Counted from the first letter of the stretch, positions 25,927-34,834 are shown. The stretch: 64,000 nucleotides of DNA from Pseudoroseomonas cervicalis (GCF_030818485.1 NZ_JAUTAJ010000003.1:124001-188000); one strand, 5' to 3'. The notes: a model not told the origin generated them from the sequence alone. Numbers and translations are program-made.

Positions 25927-27115
25927 ATCTGTCGTCCAGCGCTTTCGCCAGATCCTCGATGAGATCGGCCGGGTCCTCGAGCCCGACGGAGAGGCGGAAG
26001 GTCCCCTCCCCCGTCCAGTCCCGATAGGCCTCCGCCGCGCGCCCTTCCAGCCGGAAGGAGCTGTGCAGCACATCCTCGCTCGGGATGTGGAAGAGCAGGC
26101 TGTGGGTCTTGCCGAGGGAGACGGCGTAGGTCCAGAGCGTCAGCCGCTGCGCCAGCTGGCGGGCCAGTGCCTTGTCGTCGGCGGCCGAGAAGCTGACCAT
26201 GCCGGAGAAGTTGTTCATCTGCCGCCGCGCCAGCTCGTGCTGCGGGTGGCTGGCAAGGCCCGGCCAATAGATCCGCCCGATGCGCGGATGGCTTTCCAGG
26301 AATTCGGCGATGGCGCGCGCATTGGCCGCGTGGCGTTCCATGCGCAGCGGCAGGGTTTCCAGACCGCGCAGGATCAGCCAGGCGGCGAAGGGGTTCATGG
26401 CGCCGCCGAGATGGATCACCGCCTCCTTGCGCAGCCCGGCGATGCCCCCGGCGCGGCCGATCACCGCGCCGCCCAGCGCGTCGCCATGGCCGCAGGCGTA
26501 TTTGGTCAGCGAATGCACCACCCAATCGGCGCCGAGGGCCAAAGGCTGGGTGGCGATGGGCGTCGCCAGGGTGGAATCGACCGACAGCTCCGCCCCGGCG
26601 GCGCGCGCCAGCCGCGCCAGCGCCGCGATATCGGCCAGCTTCAGGATCGGGTTGGCCGGCGTCTCGACATGCAGCAGGCGCGTCCGCGGCCGGATTGCGG
26701 CGGCGACGGCATCGGTATCCGACATGTCGACGGTGGAGACCGCCACGCCGTAGCGCGCCAGCGTGTCCTGCGCGAATTCGGCGATGCCGGCGTAGCAGAC
26801 ATCGCTGAGCAGCAGATGGTCGCCGGGCGAGAGGCGGTTCAGGAACAGGCCGGACAGCGCCGCCATGCCACTGGCGAAACCGAGCGCCGCCTCGCCGCCT
26901 TCGAGCGCGGCCAGCCGCGCCTCGAGCTGCGCGACGGTCGGGTTGCCCCAGCGCGTGTAGAACATCGGCGCCGCGGCATCGAGATCGTTGGCGGAAAAGC
27001 CGATGGCGTCGGGATCGGTGTGGAAGCTGGTGGCAGTGACGAGGGGCGGGGTCACCGGCGCGCCGGGCACACGCGGTGCCGCGGCGGCATGGATGGCGAG
27101 GCTAGCGGGACGCAT
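25925..27115 (-). CDS. Cys/Met-metabolism PLP-dependent lyase/synthase
   Basis: A 396-residue fold-type I enzyme of the cystathionine gamma-synthase/lyase, methionine gamma-lyase and O-acylhomoserine sulfhydrylase family. It shows MFYTRWGNPTVAQLEARLAALEGGEAA, FASGMAALSG for phosphate binding, VETPANP, VDSTLATP and the PLP lysine in HSLTKYACGHGDALGG. The exact reaction cannot be told from motifs. It is third in a minus-strand group after a Bug-type binding protein and a SnoaL-like protein. Confidence 0.9.
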   Translation of the reverse strand: MRPASLAIHAAAAPRVPGAPVTPPLVTATSFHTDPDAIGFSANDLDAAAPMFYTRWGNPTVAQLEARLAALEGGEAALGFASGMAALSGLFLNRLSPGDHLLLSDVCYAGIAEFAQDTLARYGVAVSTVDMSDTDAVAAAIRPRTRLLHVETPANPILKLADIAALARLARAAGAELSVDSTLATPIATQPLALGADWVVHSLTKYACGHGDALGGAVIGRAGGIAGLRKEAVIHLGGAMNPFAAWLILRGLETLPLRMERHAANARAIAEFLESHPRIGRIYWPGLASHPQHELARRQMNNFSGMVSFSAADDKALARQLAQRLTLWTYAVSLGKTHSLLFHIPSEDVLHSSFRLEGRAAEAYRDWTGEGTFRLSVGLEDPADLIEDLAKALDDR

Positions 27116-27160
27116 CGTCGCTCCTTTCCGAGAGCGGCGCGACGCGTCCGCGCCGCGCGC

Positions 27161-27628
27161 TCAGCTCTTCGCCGGCTTGTTGCCGTGCGAGACATCCGGC
27201 GTGCCGCGGAACAGCGACATGTGCGTGTGGGTCGCGATCCAGGGCTGGTCCGTCGCCTCACGCGCGAAGGAGACGGTGGCCCGCCCGCGCCGGTCGAAGG
27301 CGGTGCCATCCGGCAGGTAGCCGGTGGAATCCCAGATGGCCAGCCCCACGGCGAAGAGACGGTCGGGCGAGACCAGCGACTTCACCTCGTCGAGCCGCCA
27401 GACGAAGCCGTCGATGGTCGACCAGACCTTGCGCCACTGATTGGCCTCGGCATGGTCGCGGCCATAGACGAAGTCGGAGAAGGTGCCGAAGGCCAGGAAG
27501 TCCTCGGCGAAGAGATGGCGGGCGGCGGCGAAGTCGACGGCCTGCACATGGTCGGAGAGTTCGCGGAACCAGTCCTGCACCCGGGCATGATCGGCGGGGT
27601 CGACGGGCGCGGCGGCGGAAATCGGCAT
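27161..27628 (-). CDS. SnoaL/NTF2-like small protein
   Basis: This 155-residue protein has the cone-shaped NTF2-like pattern: an N-terminal helix (VQDWFRELSDHVQAVDFAAARHLFAEDFLAFGTF) and later beta strands with FDRRGRATVSFAR and WIATHTHMSLF. Similar proteins are polyketide cyclases, isomerases or ketosteroid-binding proteins, or are recorded as calcium/calmodulin-kinase-association-like. AGGAG lies 7 bases before the ATG at 27628. Catalytic role is unknown; it probably shares a transcript with its two neighbours. Confidence 0.75.
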   Translation of the reverse strand: MPISAAAPVDPADHARVQDWFRELSDHVQAVDFAAARHLFAEDFLAFGTFSDFVYGRDHAEANQWRKVWSTIDGFVWRLDEVKSLVSPDRLFAVGLAIWDSTGYLPDGTAFDRRGRATVSFAREATDQPWIATHTHMSLFRGTPDVSHGNKPAKS

Positions 27629-27699
27629 GGGCACTCCTAGTAGAGTCGGACGATCGTCAGGCTGGAACGGGATGGCGGCGCGGGGAAGCCCCGCGCGGC

Positions 27700-28680
27700 T
27701 CATTGCGGCTCGAAATTCGCCAGACGCAGCAGGGCGGCGTTGCGCGCCACATCCTCACGGATGAAGGCTTCGAGTTCGGGGATGCTCTCGCGCACCGGCT
27801 CGAAGCCCTGGCCGGCCAGGCGCTGCACCGTCTCGGGCTCGTGCAGCCCGGCCAGCACGGCCTGGTTCAGCCGCGTCGCGATCTCCTCCGGCACGCCGCG
27901 CGGCGCCCAGATTCCGTACCAGGAATAGAAGGTGAAGCCGGGCAGGCCTTCCTCGGCCAGCGTCGGCAGCTCCGGCGCCAGATCGGTGCGCGCGGCGGTC
28001 GCGATGCCGAGGCCGCGCAGCTGGCCGCCGCGGATCATCGGCAGGGTGGCCAGCACCGGGTCGAACATCAGCTGCACATTGCCGGCGGCGACATCGGTCA
28101 GCGCCGGGGCGGAGCCGCGATAGGGCACGATCTCGATCTGGGTGCCGGCCAGGCGGTTGAACTCGATCGAGGCGAGATGGCCGGCGGCGCCGAGGGAGGA
28201 GGTGGCGAAGGACCATTTGCCGGGCTGCGCCTTCACCGCCGCGATGGTCTCGGCCAGCGTCGTCTGCGGCAGGCGGCGATCCTGCACCAGCACGCAGGGG
28301 CCGCGCGCGGTGCGGGCGATCGGGACAAAGTCGGTGACCGGGTCGTAGGGCACCGCCTTCATGACGTATTTCGCCATCGGGTGGATCGAGGCGGAGCCGA
28401 GGATGGTGTAGCCATCGGCCGGCGCCTGCAGCACCGCCTGGCTGCCGATGGCGCCATTGGCGCCGCTGCGATTCTCCACCACCACGGTGACGCCCAGCTG
28501 CTCCTGCAGCTTCTGGGCGGCCAGCCGCGCCATGGCGTCGGTCGCAGCGCCCGGGGTGTAGGGCACGATCATGCGGATCGGGCGATTCGGCCAGGGCGAT
28601 TGCGCCAGGGCGGGCGCTGCCAGGGACGGGGTGGCGAACAGCGCGCCGGCGCCCGCCCGCAGCAGGGTTCTGCGTTGCAT
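27700..28680 (-). CDS. Bug-family (TctC-like) periplasmic solute-binding protein
   Basis: A 326-residue protein with an RR-containing signal peptide (MQRRTLLRAGAGALFATPSL, cleavage near ALAQS) and the Bug fold signatures PNRPIRMIVPYTPGAATDAMARL, VENRSGANGAIGSQAV, PADGYTILG and GFTFYSWYGIWAPRGVPEEI. Such proteins capture carboxylates or amides for tripartite tricarboxylate transporters, though many, as here, lack adjacent TctA/TctB. AAGGAG precedes the ATG at 28680. Confidence 0.9.
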   Translation of the reverse strand: MQRRTLLRAGAGALFATPSLAAPALAQSPWPNRPIRMIVPYTPGAATDAMARLAAQKLQEQLGVTVVVENRSGANGAIGSQAVLQAPADGYTILGSASIHPMAKYVMKAVPYDPVTDFVPIARTARGPCVLVQDRRLPQTTLAETIAAVKAQPGKWSFATSSLGAAGHLASIEFNRLAGTQIEIVPYRGSAPALTDVAAGNVQLMFDPVLATLPMIRGGQLRGLGIATAARTDLAPELPTLAEEGLPGFTFYSWYGIWAPRGVPEEIATRLNQAVLAGLHEPETVQRLAGQGFEPVRESIPELEAFIREDVARNAALLRLANFEPQ

Positions 28681-28801
28681 GGATTCTCCTTGGTGGGGCT
28701 TGTTCGGAGGACAGCAGCAGTGACCGGCGCGCATGCAGGATGCGACGCCGGCCGGGCTGCGGTCGATGGTTTTCTGGCAGGCGGGCGCGCGGCGCGCGGG
28801 G

Positions 28802-29005
28802 TCAGGCGACCTGGGCGGGCTTCCAGTCCTGGGCGCGCTGCACCACCAGCCGGGCGACGCGCTCGGCCTCGTCCAGGCTGGGGAAGCGCGCGCCTTCCAG
28901 ATCGTCCACCACCGGGTCGATGGCCTTGAAGAACCAGCCGCCCTGGCTGGCCACGGCGACGCCGACGAAACGGCCGCCGATATCGACGGGACGCGATGCG
29001 ATCAT
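28802..29005 (-). CDS. Small hypothetical protein, 67 aa
   Basis: A 67-residue protein starting MIASRPVDIGGRFVGVAV with a GGAGAG ribosome-binding site 4 bases upstream. It reads as two short strands (VGVAVASQGGWFFKAI) and an amphipathic helix (SLDEAERVARLVVQRAQDW). I do not recognise the family. It is 121 bp upstream of the Bug-type gene on the same strand. Confidence 0.6.
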   Translation of the reverse strand: MIASRPVDIGGRFVGVAVASQGGWFFKAIDPVVDDLEGARFPSLDEAERVARLVVQRAQDWKPAQVA

Positions 29006-29407
29006 GATCTCTCCTCGCCGCAGCCTGGCTGCGGACGGATGGTCCGGATGGGAATGGGGTGTGGGGTTCGGCCGGCGCTCAGCGCCGACAACACCGCATT
29101 CGCAGGACCTGGCCATCCCCGGCGCGGCAGGCGCCGGAGCGGGAGGAGTCGCGCTTTAGCGTTTCGTGACGCGGTGCAAGCTGCATCTCAAATCTCCGCG
29201 GGGCGGGATCCGCCCGGTGAACGCGGGAATAACAACACAAGGGGATCGTTCAATCAATAGAATTCACGATGGAATATGCATATTCCCGATGCCGCCGCGT
29301 GAATTCCCCGCCCGGCCCCGCCCAGGCTCGCCGCGGCAACCGCGCCGGCGCCCCGCCCGTTCTGCCTGCACGCCGCGCGACGCGGCGGAACCAGAAGGAG
29401 CAAAGCC
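29006..29407. other. 402-bp intergenic region with AT-rich palindrome
   Basis: No convincing gene is seen. The region has an A/T-rich island (about 29160-29290) holding the perfect 16-bp palindrome GGAATATGCATATTCC at 29271-29286, about 120 bases before the small gene at 29408. It may contain promoters for both divergent small genes. Confidence 0.5.
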
Positions 29408-29605
29408 ATGGCTCAGGATGAGACGAAGAAGGACAGGGCGGCGCAGCCGGCCCAGGATCCGAAGCACCGGCATGGCATGGGGCTGGGCGAGCTCACCGGC
29501 ATGATGACCGGCCATTCCACCCGCGACCCCGACACCACCCGCCCCGGCGACAAGACCACCGGCCCGGGCGAGCTGGGCAATTTCCTGAAGAACCAGAAGG
29601 AATAG
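29408..29605 (+). CDS. Small hydrophilic hypothetical protein, 65 aa
   Basis: A 65-residue protein (MAQDETKKDRAAQPAQDPKH...) rich in Gly, Thr, Asp and Lys, with no Cys, membrane segment or hydrophobic core, so probably disordered. AAGGAG stands 7 bases before the ATG and a proper intrinsic terminator follows at 29633-29657, which supports a real, separately transcribed gene. Function unknown; such proteins are sometimes stress-related, but nothing here proves it. Confidence 0.65.
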   Translation: MAQDETKKDRAAQPAQDPKHRHGMGLGELTGMMTGHSTRDPDTTRPGDKTTGPGELGNFLKNQKE

Positions 29606-29632
29606 CCGCTTCCCCAGCCGGGGTGCGGAACG

Positions 29633-29657
29633 GGGGCGGCGCGCAGCCGCCCCTTTT
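29633..29657 (+). terminator. Intrinsic terminator
   Basis: GGGGCGGC (29633-29640) pairs with GCCGCCCC (29646-29653) around GCGCA and is followed by TTTT. It ends the small gene at 29408-29605. Confidence 0.75.
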
Positions 29658-29677
29658 CCGTGCCCGGCCGCCGGCGC

Positions 29678-30892
29678 TCAGCGCGCCGGCAGGCCGCGCG
29701 GCAGCGGCGCGCCGGGCGGCGCCTTGGTCTCCGGCATCGCCAGGAAGGCCAGCGCCGCGCAGCACAGGCCGATGCCGCCCAGCATGGCGAAGGCGGTGGA
29801 GCCGCCCGCCCAGGTGGCGACCAGGCCGGCCAGGCTGGTGCTCAGCGTGCCGCCGATGCCCACCGCCAGGCCGAACAGCCCCATGCAGAGATTGAACCGG
29901 TTGGTGCCGCACGTCAGATCCGCCGCCAGCAGCGGCAGCATGACGCCGAGCGTGGCCGCGCTCAGCCCGTCCAGCGCCTGCACCAGGATCAGCGCCCAGG
30001 GGTGATCGACCAGCGCCAGCAGCAGGCCGCGCAGCGGCAGGGCCAGGAAGCCGGCGCCCAGCACCAGCCGGCGGCCATGCTGCTCCGCCATGCGCCCGAC
30101 CCAGGGCGAGATGCCGGCCACCACCAGCTGCGGCACCACCAGGCAGGCGGCGATGATCAGGCTGGCCTCATCGCCGACGCTGCGGGTGACGGCGGCGGCG
30201 GCCATCGGCAGCATGGCGGCGTTGGACAGGGTGAACAGCACGCAGCAGGCGGCGAAGATCAGGATGCCGCGGTTGCGCAGCAGCTGCAGCAGCCCCGATT
30301 GCCGGGCGCTGCGCTGCGGGTCGGGGGCGGGCGGGTGTAGTTCCCCGGGGCGGATCATCGCCAGGCAGGCCATGGCCGGGATGGTCAGCCCGGCGGTCAG
30401 CCAGAACACCGCGGCGGGCGAGACATAGGTGCCGACCAGCCCCATCACCCCGGCGGCGATGGCGCCGCCCAGCGCGGCATAGCGGGCATTGCGCCCCAGC
30501 CGCTCGCCCAGCGCCGCGCGGCCGACCAGCGCCAGGCTGATGGCGGCGATGGAGGGGGTCAGGATGCAGCTGGCGAAGCCGTGCAGCACCTCGGCCACCA
30601 GCACCGGCAGGGTGGAGGGGAAGCCGGCCAGCAGCACGGCGGAGAGCGCGATGGCCAGCAGCGCCGCCAGCGCCGCGCGCCGCTTCTGGCGCAGCGCATC
30701 GACCAGCGCGCCGGCCGGCACCTGGCTCAGCATCGCCGTCAGCGTGCCGAGGCTGAGGGCGAAGCCGATCTCCACCTCGGTCCAGGCCTGGCTGGTCAGG
30801 TAGACGGCGACGAAGGGCCCGAAGCCGGTCTGCACATCGGCGACGAAGAAGTTGAGCGCATCGAGCCCGCGCTGGCTGCGGCGTGACGCCAT
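29678..30892 (-). CDS. MFS transporter
   Basis: This 404-residue inner-membrane protein has about twelve hydrophobic segments in two halves with a loop near residue 200 (PGELHPPAPDPQRSARQS). GALVDALRQKRRAALAALL resembles the MFS loop 2-3 motif. AGGAG stands before the ATG at 30892. The start is 8 bp after the stop of the PRC-barrel gene, so they are one transcript. The cargo cannot be inferred. Confidence 0.87.
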   Translation of the reverse strand: MASRRSQRGLDALNFFVADVQTGFGPFVAVYLTSQAWTEVEIGFALSLGTLTAMLSQVPAGALVDALRQKRRAALAALLAIALSAVLLAGFPSTLPVLVAEVLHGFASCILTPSIAAISLALVGRAALGERLGRNARYAALGGAIAAGVMGLVGTYVSPAAVFWLTAGLTIPAMACLAMIRPGELHPPAPDPQRSARQSGLLQLLRNRGILIFAACCVLFTLSNAAMLPMAAAAVTRSVGDEASLIIAACLVVPQLVVAGISPWVGRMAEQHGRRLVLGAGFLALPLRGLLLALVDHPWALILVQALDGLSAATLGVMLPLLAADLTCGTNRFNLCMGLFGLAVGIGGTLSTSLAGLVATWAGGSTAFAMLGGIGLCCAALAFLAMPETKAPPGAPLPRGLPAR

Positions 30893-30900
30893 CCGCGCTC

Positions 30901-31767
30901 CTATTCCGGATTGCCCGCGACCGGCCGGGCCGGCGGCGGCAGGGCGAAGGTGACGTCCTCGCCCTCGCGATATTCGGGGAAGGCCCTCAGCTGGTCGCGG
31001 CCGAGGCCCAGGCGGATGCCCTCGGGCGAGAAATTCAGCGCCGCCCAGGCGACGGCGATGCGCCGCCGCCCGACGCCGAGGAAGCCGCCATAATCCAGCA
31101 CCGCGACGCGCGGCCGGCCTTCCTGGTCGACCAGGACATTGACCACCTGGCCCACGACATTGTTGCTGGAGCCGCGCACATCCTGGCCCAGCACACGGAA
31201 CAGGCCGGCGCGCGGCAGGGTCTCCCGCGCCGCCTGGGGGACGGGGTCGGCCTCGGCCGGGGCGGGCGCCTGGGCGGCGCCGGCGGGGCCGTTGGCGGGA
31301 GCATGGCCTTGCGGCGGCGCGGCCGGGCCTGGCGGGGCGGGCTGGCCGGCGGCGCGGGGGTCCGGGGCTTCGGCCTCCGGCGGCGGCACGGTCGGCACCG
31401 GATCGGGCTCCGGCGCGGCGGGGGGGGCCTCGGGCGGCGGCGCGCCGGGCAATGCGGCGGCGGGCGGCGCGGCGGTGGGCGGCGTGTCCGGCCGGGGGCC
31501 GGGATCCCGCGAAGGATCCGGTGCGGCGCCGCCGGGCGCGGCCGGCGCCGCATCGGCACCGGCCGGCGACGAAGGCGCGCCGGGGGGCTGGCTGTCCTGT
31601 GGCGCGGCGGCACCCGGCCCGGCCGGGGGCACGGCCTGCTCCGCCGCGCCCTGCGGCATGGCAGGGCCCTGCACGCCTTGCGGCGTGGTGTCCGGCGCCG
31701 CTTGCGCCGACGCCAGGGCGGGCGCCATGGCCACCCAGCCCAGCAGCCAGCAGATCCTTCGGAGCAT
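30901..31767 (-). CDS. Exported PRC-barrel protein with long Pro/Ala-rich linker
   Basis: A 288-residue protein: signal peptide (MLRRICWLLGWVAMAPALASAQA), then about 160 residues dominated by Pro, Ala and Gly, then a C-terminal PRC-barrel-like domain (about 192-275) with GQDVRGSSNNVVGQVVNVLVDQEGRPRVAVLDYGGFLGVG and FSPEGIRL. PRC barrels act in RNA processing and photosynthetic centres, and as envelope proteins in alphaproteobacteria; the signal peptide points to the periplasm here. The linker suggests spanning the cell wall. Co-transcribed with the MFS gene. Confidence 0.75.
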   Translation of the reverse strand: MLRRICWLLGWVAMAPALASAQAAPDTTPQGVQGPAMPQGAAEQAVPPAGPGAAAPQDSQPPGAPSSPAGADAAPAAPGGAAPDPSRDPGPRPDTPPTAAPPAAALPGAPPPEAPPAAPEPDPVPTVPPPEAEAPDPRAAGQPAPPGPAAPPQGHAPANGPAGAAQAPAPAEADPVPQAARETLPRAGLFRVLGQDVRGSSNNVVGQVVNVLVDQEGRPRVAVLDYGGFLGVGRRRIAVAWAALNFSPEGIRLGLGRDQLRAFPEYREGEDVTFALPPPARPVAGNPE

Positions 31768-31912
31768 GTCCTGTCCTTCCCGGCATCCGGCCGGGAGCGG
31801 GCGACCCGCGCCGGGCCACCGCGTCTTCAACGACCCGGCCCCGCCGAAGGTTGACCGCCTCCCGCCGTTCAGATGGTGTCTCGCGGGCCCGGCCGGCAGG
31901 CCGGGCCGTGGC

Positions 31913-33586
31913 TCAGCCGCGCAGCGCCCGCATCCAGACCAGCACGGCGGCGGCGCCGGCATCGGGCTGGCCGATGGCGCGCTCCCCCAGATAGGCGGCG
32001 CGGCCCTGGCGCGGCGCCATGCGCGCGGTGGCCTCAAGCCCCTGCTCCGCCGCCGCCAGCGCCGCCGCCCAGCGCTGCGGCAGCGGGCCCGGCGTGGCGG
32101 AGAGCGCCTCGGCGGCCGGCAGCAGCGAATCGAGCATGGTGCGGTCCCCGGCCCGGGCCCCGCCCAGCTCCGCCACGGCCCGCACCGCCTGGGCGAAGGC
32201 ATCGGCCCATTGCCCCGGGCCCGGAGCGGGCACGCCCTCCAGCGCCCGGGCGGCGCGCAGCAGCGCGACCGCGTAGAAGGGGCCGGAGGAACCGCCGATC
32301 GCCCGGCGCAGCGCCTGGCCCATCGCCTCCAGCAGCGCGGCGGGGCCGGCATAGGCGCTGTCCGGCAAGGCGCGCAGGGCGGCCGCGCCGCGCGCCATGC
32401 TGATGCCGAGATCGCCATCGCCGGCCGCCGAATCGAGCGCGGTCAGCTCGGCCTCCGCCGCCTCCAGCGCCGTGGCGGCGGCCTGCACGGCCTGGCGCAG
32501 CGCCGGGGCCAGCGGGCCGGGGGCAGAGGGCGGCGGCGCCTCGCCGGGCGGCGCGGGCAGGATGCGCGCGGCGGCCGGGATGCGGCCATCGCCGATCCAG
32601 GCCGGGGCGCTGGCCGGCGCGTCCAGCAGCGCCAGCCGCGCCGCGTCCAGCACCAGCAGGGAGAGGGAGCAGCCCGGCATCTCGATGGCGGTCAGGTAGT
32701 TGCCGCACCAGGCACGCTCCACCGCGATGCCGCGCCGGCGCAGTTCCGCCAGCGCGGCGCGGGCGATGATGGCCAGCTCCATCGGCGGCGTGCCGCCCAG
32801 CCCGTTGACCAGCAGCGCCACCCGCGCGCCCTCGGCCAGGCCGAGATCGGTGAGGATGGCGTCCAGCAGCGTCTCCACCAGCGAATCGGCCGGCTGCAGC
32901 GGGGCGCGCCGCACCCCCTGCTCGCCATGGATGCCGAGGCCGAGCTCCACCGCGTCGGCCTCGATCGCGAAGCCCGGGCGGCCCGCCGCCGGCACGGTGC
33001 AGGCGCCGAGCGCGACCCCCATCGAGCCCAGCGATGCCGCGGCCGCCCGGGCGGCCGCGGCGACCTCCTCCAGGCTGTGGCCGGCCGCGGCGGCGGCGCC
33101 GGCCACCTTGTGCACCAGCACCGTCCCGGCGATGCCGCGGCGGCGCTCCGGCGCCACGGTGTCGCGCAGCGCCACGTCATCGGCCACCAGCACCATCTCG
33201 ACCGGGATGCCCTCGGCGCGGGCCAGCTCGGCGGCCAGGCCGAAATTCAACCGGTCCCCGGTGTAGTTCTTGACCACCAGCAGCGCCCCGGCCGGCCCCG
33301 CCGCGGCGCGGATCGCCGCCAGCACGGCATCGGTGCTGGGCGAGGTGAAGACATCGCCGGCGATGGCGGCATGCAGCAGGCCGGGGCCGACATAGCCGGC
33401 ATGGGCCGGCTCATGCCCCGCGCCGCCGCCCGACAGCACGGCGACGCCGCGCTGCGCCGGGGGCGGCAGGTCGACGCGCAGCACCACATCCTCCCCCTCC
33501 AGCAGCGCCTGGCCGGGGGCCAGCGCCACCAGCCCCTCCAGCATCTGCCGCACCACGGCGCGCGGGTCGTTGATCAGCTTCTTCAT
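31913..33586 (-). CDS. dhaK: ATP-dependent dihydroxyacetone kinase, DhaK-DhaL in one chain
   Basis: The 557-residue enzyme phosphorylates dihydroxyacetone (or glyceraldehyde) with ATP. The N-terminal DhaK domain has LSGGGAGHEPAHAGYVG, VVKNYTGDRLNFGLA and the substrate-binding His in LGIHGEQG; the C-terminal DhaL domain (about 370-557) has TALDSAAGDGDLGISM and GGSSGPFYAVALLRA for Mg-ATP. This is the single-chain ATP-type organisation, not the PTS-linked one. Its product is dihydroxyacetone phosphate, also the GlpD product, so both feed the same triose pool. It is divergent from the HU gene. Confidence 0.92.
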   Translation of the reverse strand: MKKLINDPRAVVRQMLEGLVALAPGQALLEGEDVVLRVDLPPPAQRGVAVLSGGGAGHEPAHAGYVGPGLLHAAIAGDVFTSPSTDAVLAAIRAAAGPAGALLVVKNYTGDRLNFGLAAELARAEGIPVEMVLVADDVALRDTVAPERRRGIAGTVLVHKVAGAAAAAGHSLEEVAAAARAAAASLGSMGVALGACTVPAAGRPGFAIEADAVELGLGIHGEQGVRRAPLQPADSLVETLLDAILTDLGLAEGARVALLVNGLGGTPPMELAIIARAALAELRRRGIAVERAWCGNYLTAIEMPGCSLSLLVLDAARLALLDAPASAPAWIGDGRIPAAARILPAPPGEAPPPSAPGPLAPALRQAVQAAATALEAAEAELTALDSAAGDGDLGISMARGAAALRALPDSAYAGPAALLEAMGQALRRAIGGSSGPFYAVALLRAARALEGVPAPGPGQWADAFAQAVRAVAELGGARAGDRTMLDSLLPAAEALSATPGPLPQRWAAALAAAEQGLEATARMAPRQGRAAYLGERAIGQPDAGAAAVLVWMRALRG

Positions 33587-33730
33587 CGCTGGCGTCTCCC
33601 TTCGGCGCCGGGAGGGTGGGCGCGGCAAACCGGCGCTTCAAGCCGATTTCCGACAGGATCACGCAGAAACGGGACTTCACGCCGGGCGCAGCCTGTGCTT
33701 TGGGTTGCGCATTGCGAGAAAGGCAAGAGC

Positions 33731-34042
33731 ATGTCGAAGAAGTTCCTGGCTGACACCATTCAGAACTCCATCGAGATCACCGGCGTCGGCGCCAATGCCC
33801 TCGCCGGCGACATCATCGAGGCGATCAAGGCCGAGATCGTCAAGACCGGCCGCTTCACCATCCCCGATTTCGGCGCCTTCATCGTGCGCGAGACGCCGAA
33901 GCGCACGGCGATGAACCCCCGCACCGGCGAGAAGGTGCAGGTGAAGGCCAGCGCCACGGTGCGCTTCAAGCCCTCGCCGGCGCTGCGCGACGCCGCCTTC
34001 ACGGCGATGAAGAAGAGCAAGCGCAAGGCCGCCAAGGCCTGA
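33731..34042 (+). CDS. HU/IHF-family DNA-binding protein
   Basis: This 103-residue nucleoid protein has the HU fold: helices MSKKFLADTIQNSIEITGVGANALAGDIIEAIKAEIVKTG, strand FTIPDFGAFIVRETPKRT, then AMNPRTGEKVQVKASATVRFKPSPALRD, with the DNA-arm RNPRTG-like motif as MNPRTG. A lysine-rich tail (KKSKRKAAKA) extends a little past typical HU. On a plasmid-type replicon it may help origin function or be a spare HU. Confidence 0.92.
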   Translation: MSKKFLADTIQNSIEITGVGANALAGDIIEAIKAEIVKTGRFTIPDFGAFIVRETPKRTAMNPRTGEKVQVKASATVRFKPSPALRDAAFTAMKKSKRKAAKA

Positions 34043-34049
34043 TCCGGGC

Positions 34050-34076
34050 GGGGAGGCGCGACGCCGCCGCCTCCCC
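34050..34076. terminator. Hairpin between convergent HU and GntR genes
   Basis: GGGGAGGCG (34050-34058) pairs with CGCCTCCCC (34068-34076). It is the only dyad in the 58 bp between the two convergent genes and has no U-run on either side. Confidence 0.45.
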
Positions 34077-34100
34077 CCCTCCCCTGGCCCTGCCCGGGGC

Positions 34101-34814
34101 TCAGCCGGCCGGAAAAAAATCGAGCAGCGGGCGCCCGCCCTCCTCGATGTCGCGCAGCACCGCCGCGCGCACCATGGCGCCGTCGCGCCGCCGCAGCCCC
34201 TCCAGCGCCTGCAGATGGCCGTGTTGCGGCTGGTTCTGCGGCCCGCCGGCATAGAGCTGGCTGAGCAGCGGGCCGCATTGCATCCAGAGAATCTCCAGCA
34301 GGCCCAGCAGCACCGGCATCTCCGCCAGGCGGCACAGGCCGAAATGGAACTGCTCATTGGCCTGCAGCGCCGCGGCGTAATCCTGCCGTGCCTCGGCCTC
34401 CACCAGCCGCTCATGCACCGCCGCGAGCTGCGCGATCTCGGCCGCCCCCGCCCGTGACGCGGCGGCGGCCCCCGCCTGCCCCTCCAGCGTGCAGCGGAGC
34501 GCGCGGATCTCGAGGAAGCGGGCGCGGTCGATGCGCGGCACCACCACCGTGCCGCGCTCATCCATCTGCAGCGCCTGCTCGGAGACCAGGCGCAGCAGCG
34601 CCTCCCGCACCGGCGTCGCGCTGATGCCGAGCCGGGCGGCCAGCGGCCGCAGCAGCAGCTTCTCCCCCGGCTTCAGCCGGCTCAGCATCAGCGCCGCGCG
34701 GATCTCCTGATAGGCGCGCTCGCTCAGGCTGTCGCGCGAGATGCGGCGGAAGGTCGCATCCGATTCGGGCTCCGCCTCGGGCGGGCGCGGCGGCATGGTG
34801 TTCATGGTTGACAT
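34101..34814 (-). CDS. GntR-family regulator, FCD type
   Basis: Predicted 237 residues. The winged helix-turn-helix (SLSERAYQEIRAALMLSRLKPGEKLLLRPLAARLGISATPVREALLRL) is followed by an FCD effector domain (about 95-225) with RALRCTLEGQAG and EQFHFGLCRLA. The start could be 34814 or 34805; an upstream ATG at 34859 would read through the operator. It is divergent from the catabolic operon at 34887-44747 with the palindrome TGTTATAACA between, so it most likely represses that operon until an organic-acid ligand binds. Confidence 0.9.
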   Translation of the reverse strand: MSTMNTMPPRPPEAEPESDATFRRISRDSLSERAYQEIRAALMLSRLKPGEKLLLRPLAARLGISATPVREALLRLVSEQALQMDERGTVVVPRIDRARFLEIRALRCTLEGQAGAAAASRAGAAEIAQLAAVHERLVEAEARQDYAAALQANEQFHFGLCRLAEMPVLLGLLEILWMQCGPLLSQLYAGGPQNQPQHGHLQALEGLRRRDGAMVRAAVLRDIEEGGRPLLDFFPAG

Positions 34815-34834
34815 CCCGAGCGTAACGTCTCCAC

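Noticed and set aside
25925..27115. Specific naming as methionine gamma-lyase or cystathionine gamma-lyase
   Set aside because: Family motifs are clear, but residues that separate the activities cannot be judged without alignment.
29678..31819. A 713-residue reading that would fuse the PRC-barrel region and MFS carrier
   Set aside because: The extra N-terminal part is a wrong-frame reading of the PRC-barrel gene; the MFS gene has its own ATG and AGGAG at 30892.
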